Below are positions 14,997 through 18,931 of a stretch of 18,931 nucleotides of DNA, one piece after another. Made by a program: the position numbers and the translations under genes. The notes under the pieces were generated by a model. The model was not told where the DNA came from. It worked only from the letters and a program-made list of their open reading frames with translations, and searched no databases. How positions within the stretch are numbered: position 1 is the stretch's first letter; every line of letters starts with the position of its first letter. Origin of the DNA: Bacillota bacterium (lineage in GTDB: Bacteria > Bacillota > Clostridia > Acetivibrionales > DSM-1351); assembly GCA_023412275.1 (NCBI GenBank), contig JAEYNY010000149.1, positions 1 to 18,931 on the forward strand, read 5' to 3'.

Positions 14997-15031
14997 TACT
15001 AAAATTACAAAAAACTAATATTTTTAAGAAG

Positions 15032-15568
15032 CTATTTAATACCGCATATTGTCTTTACAAGGTAGTCCAAATCCTCATTTTTCTTAAACTTATATGTTCC
15101 TGAAATAATCTTTCTGGTCGCCTTGTATGAATAAATAACGTTGGTAAAATCTTTTTCGTTTGATATAATTCCTTTATCAAGAAGTTGTTTCATTACCTCG
15201 TTTGAGATATGACCGTCTTCTATTTTAATTACAATATTTCGTTCATTAGCATTAGTACTTGTTTTCTCTTTGTTTGCGGTGCTTGTTTTATCCGCAACCT
15301 CTGTTGAAGCCTGAGAAACCGTACTTACTCCCGATGACTTTTCACTTGTTGTATCAGCAGCAGTACTGTCTGTTGCTGCCGAATTATTTTCATTTAGTAA
15401 TTTAACCGGTTCTATCAAGCCATAGCTTTTGGCACGGCTGATTATCTCATCTTTGGTAAGTTCCTTTTGTGTCCCCGCTCCCCCGGAATAAATCATCCCT
15501 GCTATTGCGGTTATAATCATTCCTATACCGATTCCCAACAAAATACTTTTCTCGTGGACTTTTCTCAT
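15032..15568 (-). CDS. Membrane-anchored MltG/YceG-like protein without catalytic domain
   Basis: The 178-residue protein has one N-terminal membrane helix (about 8-28, SILLGIGIGMIITAIAGMIY), a short K/E-rich segment (LTKDEIISRAKSYGLIEP), a Ser/Thr/Ala-rich linker (about 60-108) and a C-terminal domain resembling the small LysM-like part of MltG endolytic transglycosylases (IVIKIEDGHISNEVMKQLLD then IISGTYKFKK). The transglycosylase domain with its catalytic Glu is absent, so it should bind rather than cut peptidoglycan, if that. ATG at 15568 is preceded by AGGAG; an upstream TTG (15586) would contain that site. It is the last gene of the motility operon, 44 bp after the DUF6115-like gene. 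Confidence 0.8.
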   Translation of the reverse strand: MRKVHEKSILLGIGIGMIITAIAGMIYSGGAGTQKELTKDEIISRAKSYGLIEPVKLLNENNSAATDSTAADTTSEKSSGVSTVSQASTEVADKTSTANKEKTSTNANERNIVIKIEDGHISNEVMKQLLDKGIISNEKDFTNVIYSYKATRKIISGTYKFKKNEDLDYLVKTICGIK

Positions 15569-15612
15569 CTGTATACTCCTATGCAAATATCACTTCTAAA
15601 TTGTAAATTGCA

Positions 15613-16245
15613 CTATTTACTGTTGCTTAAACCACGTATAAGTCCGATTTCACCTTTTCCCATCTTCATTTTCTCAGCAATTTCGTCATTGCTCAAGCCC
15701 TGTTCAATTAATTGCAATACTTGCTTTCTTCTGCTGTTGAGTACTAATTTTGAAGGCTTCTCGTCCTCTTCCATGGTTTCAATTGTTTCATTGGGTGGCT
15801 CACTTTGCTGTTTTTTACCATTTTGCATATTTTTGTAGCTCTGGATATTTGTAAGCTTCTGAATATCCTGATTGATTTGCTGATTAATTTTATCGACTTC
15901 ATCTGAAAGCTCCGGGGTTGAAATAACCGGCTCCTCTATTTGTGTCTGTTGTTGAATCTTATTTGCAGGCTTTTCTTCAACTTTGTCTTGGGTATCCATA
16001 TCTTTAACTTTTTTGAAAAATTCCTGATTTTTTTCAGAAATTACTGTTACAACGTAATCAGACATTCTGTTAAGTTCATGTATCATTTCTTCTGAATCCT
16101 GAATTAAACCAAACATCTCATCTTTTTTGCGATCAAATTCTTTAAAAAAGTCTTTACCGTTAGCCCTATCCATTATAATAAGGAAAAGAGATACTGCTAC
16201 CAAAATAACTCCCAAGAATATTATAGTAACGTAAAATGCTCCCAT
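15613..16245 (-). CDS. DUF6115-like protein: membrane helix, coiled coil, C-terminal HTH-like motif
   Basis: The 210-residue protein has an N-terminal membrane helix (YVTIIFLGVILVAVSLFLII), a charged helical region likely to form a coiled coil (about 30-90), a Gln/Pro-rich linker, and a C-terminal stretch that looks like a helix-turn-helix of the resolvase/LuxR kind (RRKQVLQLIEQGLSNDEIAE then KMKMGKGEIGLIRGL). Proteins of this build occur beside sigma-D and fapA-like genes in clostridial motility clusters; their function is unknown to me. ATG at 16245 has GAGGTG just upstream; GTG at 16251 would overlap it. It follows the 94-residue gene by 31 bp. Confidence 0.8.
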   Translation of the reverse strand: MGAFYVTIIFLGVILVAVSLFLIIMDRANGKDFFKEFDRKKDEMFGLIQDSEEMIHELNRMSDYVVTVISEKNQEFFKKVKDMDTQDKVEEKPANKIQQQTQIEEPVISTPELSDEVDKINQQINQDIQKLTNIQSYKNMQNGKKQQSEPPNETIETMEEDEKPSKLVLNSRRKQVLQLIEQGLSNDEIAEKMKMGKGEIGLIRGLSNSK

Positions 16246-16276
16246 ATCCACCTCTAGAACTTATCCTTTGTTTTTA

Positions 16277-16561
16277 TCAGACCCGAATGTCTATCGTGGG
16301 TCTGTCATCATCCTTATTCTGCCGTTTCTTTTTATTTTCATTCTGCCTTGAATTGTTTTTTTCTTGCTTTTCTCTAACGCGATCGTTTTGTACATTTTCT
16401 CTATTAACAACCTGTTTCAGATTATTGTCTATTTTGGTCTGACTGGCTGTTTGCTGCTGTTGATGAATTGCCTGATTTTTATTAACGTCGTCGTTATAAA
16501 TCTTTGATACTTCAGATGTCTTTGGAATTACCATCTGAAAATCTATAGGTTTTATTGACAA
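16277..16561 (-). CDS. Small conserved protein of the clostridial motility cluster
   Basis: The 94-residue protein starts with SIKPIDFQMVIPKTSEVSKI, a beginning I recall in short proteins found between DUF342 and DUF6115 genes in clostridia, and ends in DIRV. The middle is Gln/Asn/Lys/Glu-rich and probably disordered or a long helix. It has no membrane segment. The start codon is TTG at 16561, preceded on the minus strand by a G6 run, CGG and seven T's; the usual AGGAGG is lacking, so translation may be weak. It lies 93 bp after the fapA-like gene and 31 bp before the DUF6115-like gene. Confidence 0.75.
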   Translation of the reverse strand: MSIKPIDFQMVIPKTSEVSKIYNDDVNKNQAIHQQQQTASQTKIDNNLKQVVNRENVQNDRVREKQEKNNSRQNENKKKRQNKDDDRPTIDIRV

Positions 16562-16654
16562 AAAAACCGCCCCCCATGCCGGATTTATTTAACTAATCAA
16601 ATCCTTAAAGATCCTTGTAATAAGCATATGGAAAGAGCATTAGCCTATCTCATA

Positions 16655-18046
16655 TTACTTGTCAATAGGTCCAACACGTACATCTGCTCCGTCCCTGTAC
16701 AAGGTACAGTATTGAAGCGGTTCCTTTACATACATCATACATGTTCCTATTGAAACCTTTACTCCGGGATAAATATAACTTAATGCACGAATCTTGCCAT
16801 TGCCTTCCTGCTGCAACTTTTCATCCAAAACTGCAACTTCATTCTTTACTTCCTGAATCTTTGTTGATAAATACACTTTTGTCCGGACACTCTTTGTTAA
16901 AATCTCCTGCTTATCCGGAGTCAATGCACCCGCACTTTCCATCTTGCGTAATATTGTAATTGCCTGATCAGCCTTTTTTATATCACTTTCCATTGAAATC
17001 ATTTCTTCTCTTGCATTTTTGTATCTTTCTCTTACAGAAGGATCCGCACCTACTTCAACATCTGTAATTGTAGCCATATGTGATCCGATAACCTTTGCAA
17101 CTACAATGTTCCCGACCTTACAAGAACCTCCAACCAGAAGTCCCTTGTTTCCGGTTAACTCAAGCTTGTTTCCGCATTTTACATTACTGTGCATTATGGC
17201 TTCCGCTTGAATATTATTATTTGCTTCTATGCTACTGTATTCGATGTATCTTGCTACTATATCACCGCCGGCAATGAGTGTTCCTTTACCCATACCTTGC
17301 ATTCCTCGTCGTAATATAATATTCCCGCCGGCTTTAATTGTTGCACCTTCAACAACACCAAATACTTCAACATTTCCACCAGCTTCTACGGAGAAACCTG
17401 ATAAAACATTTCCCTTTATAATAACGCTTCCTACGAAACTTACATTTCCCGTTGAATTATCTACATCAGCAGGAACTTCATGGTTTGTATATACGCTTAC
17501 TTTCGTAGCATCCAGATATTCAACCTCTCCCGCCGTTGTTGCAACAAGATTTTGTCCATCCGCAGATATTGCAACATTCTTACCTCTTGGGAGTACCGCA
17601 AGTTTACCGCTTACAGCAGGGATAACTCTTCCCTTAACAGTTTTTCCTTCCACGCCTTTTACAGGAGGAACCAATGAGCAAAGTACCTGCCCCTCCTGAA
17701 CCGACTGAATCAGATTTAACTCTCTGTAATTTATCCTGCCATCCTCCATAAGAGTTGGAGTTTTGTTAACATCGGTATTAAAATGATATGTAACCATCCC
17801 ATTTTTACCGTTTATGGGTGCGATACCTTCTGCTACACAAAAGGCTTCGTTATACATAGGACTTTCAACGAGATAATTTATTATATCTTCCTTGATTCCA
17901 AAAACTACTCTCTGACTTTCAAGAGCACCGATAATATCATCTTTTTTAATTGCTAAATTATCTCCGGTGTTGTAAAGTGTTATAAAAGCTTTTAGCTCGT
18001 CTGGTGAAACCGTTACCAAAATTTTCAAATCTTTTTGTTCTACCAT
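16655..18046 (-). CDS. FapA/DUF342-family protein
   Basis: The 463-residue protein has an N-terminal helical part (1-90), a central beta-roll of repeating short strands with G-N-V/G-G-x turns (about 180-330; for example GSVIIKGNVLSGFSVEAGGN, GGNIILRRGM, AGGDIVARYIE), a coiled-coil segment (about 335-420, RERYKNAREEMISMESDIKK) and a short C-terminal strand region. This is the layout of DUF342 (FapA) proteins, which in Firmicutes are often encoded next to sigma-D. The role is thought to be polymer or flagellar assembly and is not settled. I start it at ATG 18046 because AGGAG overlaps the sigma factor stop; the upstream TTG (18067) would sit across it. The gap to the sigma gene is 10 bp. Confidence 0.9.
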   Translation of the reverse strand: MVEQKDLKILVTVSPDELKAFITLYNTGDNLAIKKDDIIGALESQRVVFGIKEDIINYLVESPMYNEAFCVAEGIAPINGKNGMVTYHFNTDVNKTPTLMEDGRINYRELNLIQSVQEGQVLCSLVPPVKGVEGKTVKGRVIPAVSGKLAVLPRGKNVAISADGQNLVATTAGEVEYLDATKVSVYTNHEVPADVDNSTGNVSFVGSVIIKGNVLSGFSVEAGGNVEVFGVVEGATIKAGGNIILRRGMQGMGKGTLIAGGDIVARYIEYSSIEANNNIQAEAIMHSNVKCGNKLELTGNKGLLVGGSCKVGNIVVAKVIGSHMATITDVEVGADPSVRERYKNAREEMISMESDIKKADQAITILRKMESAGALTPDKQEILTKSVRTKVYLSTKIQEVKNEVAVLDEKLQQEGNGKIRALSYIYPGVKVSIGTCMMYVKEPLQYCTLYRDGADVRVGPIDK

Positions 18047-18056
18047 ATTTTCTCCT

Positions 18057-18821
18057 TTACGATTCAAGCATTATCCTATGCCTAAACAGCTTTCCCTTCA
18101 TTCTAAGTAGTGCTTTTGTATGCAACTGAGAAATTCTTGATTCGGTTACATTCATTATAGCACTTATTTCCTTTAAAGTCAGTTCTTCGAAATAATAGAA
18201 TGTAATTACTGCTTTTTCTTTCTCAGGTAATTTATCTATAGAATCTGCAAGAAGTTGCTTCATTTCATTAAATTCCAGAGAAGCCTCCGGTTTATCCTCT
18301 GTACTTTCACTGAATATCTCAAGCCCTCTCTCATAATTTTGTTCCATGAACTCATCAAGAGACATCATTGAGGACACATTTACATCGTTTAATAATTTAT
18401 AAAAATCGTCCATACCCAATCCCATTTTTCCAGCAACTTCCTGATCTGTTGCGGTATGGCCTTTTTCATTTTCTATTTCAGCATATACTTTTTCGAGTTC
18501 CTTGTTTTTTTGTCTCAGTGATCTGGGAACCCAATCCATATCACGTATGCTATCTATAATTGAACCTCTTATTCTCAAAGAGGCATATGTTTCAAATTTA
18601 ACACCCTTAGCGAGATCATATTTTTCTATTGCATCTATAAGCCCGAATGCACCGTATCCGACTAAATCATCAAATTCCACATTCGAACCAAAATATATAC
18701 TTAACCTTCCTGCAACATACTTTATCAGATATGCGTATTGAATTATTAGCTTTTCTTTTGCAGCAGCATCTTTAGTTTCAATATACTGTTTCCACAGTTG
18801 ATTAATACTTTCGCTAAACAT
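18057..18821 (-). CDS. fliA: RNA polymerase sigma factor for motility genes (sigma-D/FliA/WhiG)
   Basis: The 254-residue sigma-70 group 3 factor directs RNA polymerase to flagellar and chemotaxis promoters. Region 2 is clear (FDDLVGYGAFGLIDAIEKYD and then FETYASLRIRGSIIDSIRDM followed by DWVPRSLR), region 3 spans about 105-150, and region 4 ends with the helix-turn-helix LTLKEISAIMNVTESRISQL followed by HTKAL. The length is normal for the family. GGAGG lies seven bases before the ATG. It is cotranscribed with an upstream gene that ends 42 bp before it and with fapA-like and three further genes downstream. An anti-sigma factor (FlgM) is not in this window. Confidence 0.96.
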   Translation of the reverse strand: MFSESINQLWKQYIETKDAAAKEKLIIQYAYLIKYVAGRLSIYFGSNVEFDDLVGYGAFGLIDAIEKYDLAKGVKFETYASLRIRGSIIDSIRDMDWVPRSLRQKNKELEKVYAEIENEKGHTATDQEVAGKMGLGMDDFYKLLNDVNVSSMMSLDEFMEQNYERGLEIFSESTEDKPEASLEFNEMKQLLADSIDKLPEKEKAVITFYYFEELTLKEISAIMNVTESRISQLHTKALLRMKGKLFRHRIMLES

Positions 18822-18863
18822 GTTAGTCCTCCAATTAGTATCTTACTATAAATATCACTAAAG

Positions 18864-18931
18864 TTACTCTTTCATTCTAGTCCTCACTGCCTGTGATAAA
18901 TCTAGTGGAGTAAAGCCATCGTCTAGATTGC
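18864..18931 (-). CDS. C-terminal end of an unknown gene upstream of the sigma-D gene (partial)
   Basis: The last 21 codons of a minus-strand gene enter from the right edge (NLDDGFTPLDLSQAVRTRMK, then Glu and stop). It ends 42 bp before the sigma factor, so it belongs to the same operon. In bacilli and clostridia the gene there is often cheD or another motility gene. The visible end does not match CheD, CheW, CheC or CheB as I know them, and I do not assign it. Confidence 0.55.
   Translation of the reverse strand, partial: NLDDGFTPLDLSQAVRTRMKE

Noticed and set aside
14790..15002. Plus-strand frame of 70 codons with a 'PKTGIEPVRYR'-type sequence
   Set aside because: It is the antisense of tRNA-Leu and its terminator; this is a well-known false protein produced over tRNA genes.
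17229..17699. 156-codon plus-strand frame within the fapA-like gene
   Set aside because: Antisense shadow of a well-supported DUF342 gene.

Overview
The window is low-GC Gram-positive DNA from a mesophilic cellulosome-forming clostridium, most likely Ruminiclostridium of the cellulolyticum/papyrosolvens/josui group. The main clue is a secreted SGNH hydrolase with a type I dockerin whose recognition positions read Ala-Leu and Ala-Ile, as in the R. cellulolyticum group, rather than the Ser-Thr usual in C. thermocellum. AGGAGG-type ribosome binding sites, a Bacillus/Clostridium-type LexA box and a clostridial flagellar/sigma-D gene block agree with this. The species itself is inferred.

Layout. 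1-184: an FMN riboswitch and its promoter on the minus strand; the riboflavin gene it controls lies beyond position 1. 247-1146: a decayed DedA-PAP2 membrane protein that has lost most of its DedA half and its phosphatase residues. 1313-2891: a LexA-controlled cassette of a Y-family translesion polymerase and a small unknown protein. 2892-3388: mostly non-coding, with the C-terminal half of a dead thioesterase gene. 3389-7427: two beta-helix repeat proteins on the minus strand, the larger one secreted and built by tandem duplication of an ~820-bp unit. 7588-8208: an SRAP (YedK/HMCES-type) abasic-site protein. 8216-11901: minus-strand genes for an S41 lipoprotein, an alpha/alpha-toroid protein, a VOC protein and an AraC-type regulator. 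12076-12987: the dockerin-SGNH hydrolase. 13263-14417: an orphan protein with a possible PD-(D/E)xK nuclease core. 14857-14943: tRNA-Leu(CAA). 15032-18931: the end of a motility operon on the minus strand (unknown partial gene, sigma-D/FliA, FapA/DUF342, a small flagellar-cluster protein, a DUF6115-like membrane protein, an MltG/YceG-like protein without catalytic domain).

Three transcription units (dockerin gene, orphan nuclease-like gene, tRNA-Leu) end in terminators that share an identical 25-nt hairpin core. This is the most striking structure that the genes do not explain. Several track-style starts are probably too early, because a Shine-Dalgarno sequence lies inside the first codons; the starts given here are corrected for that.
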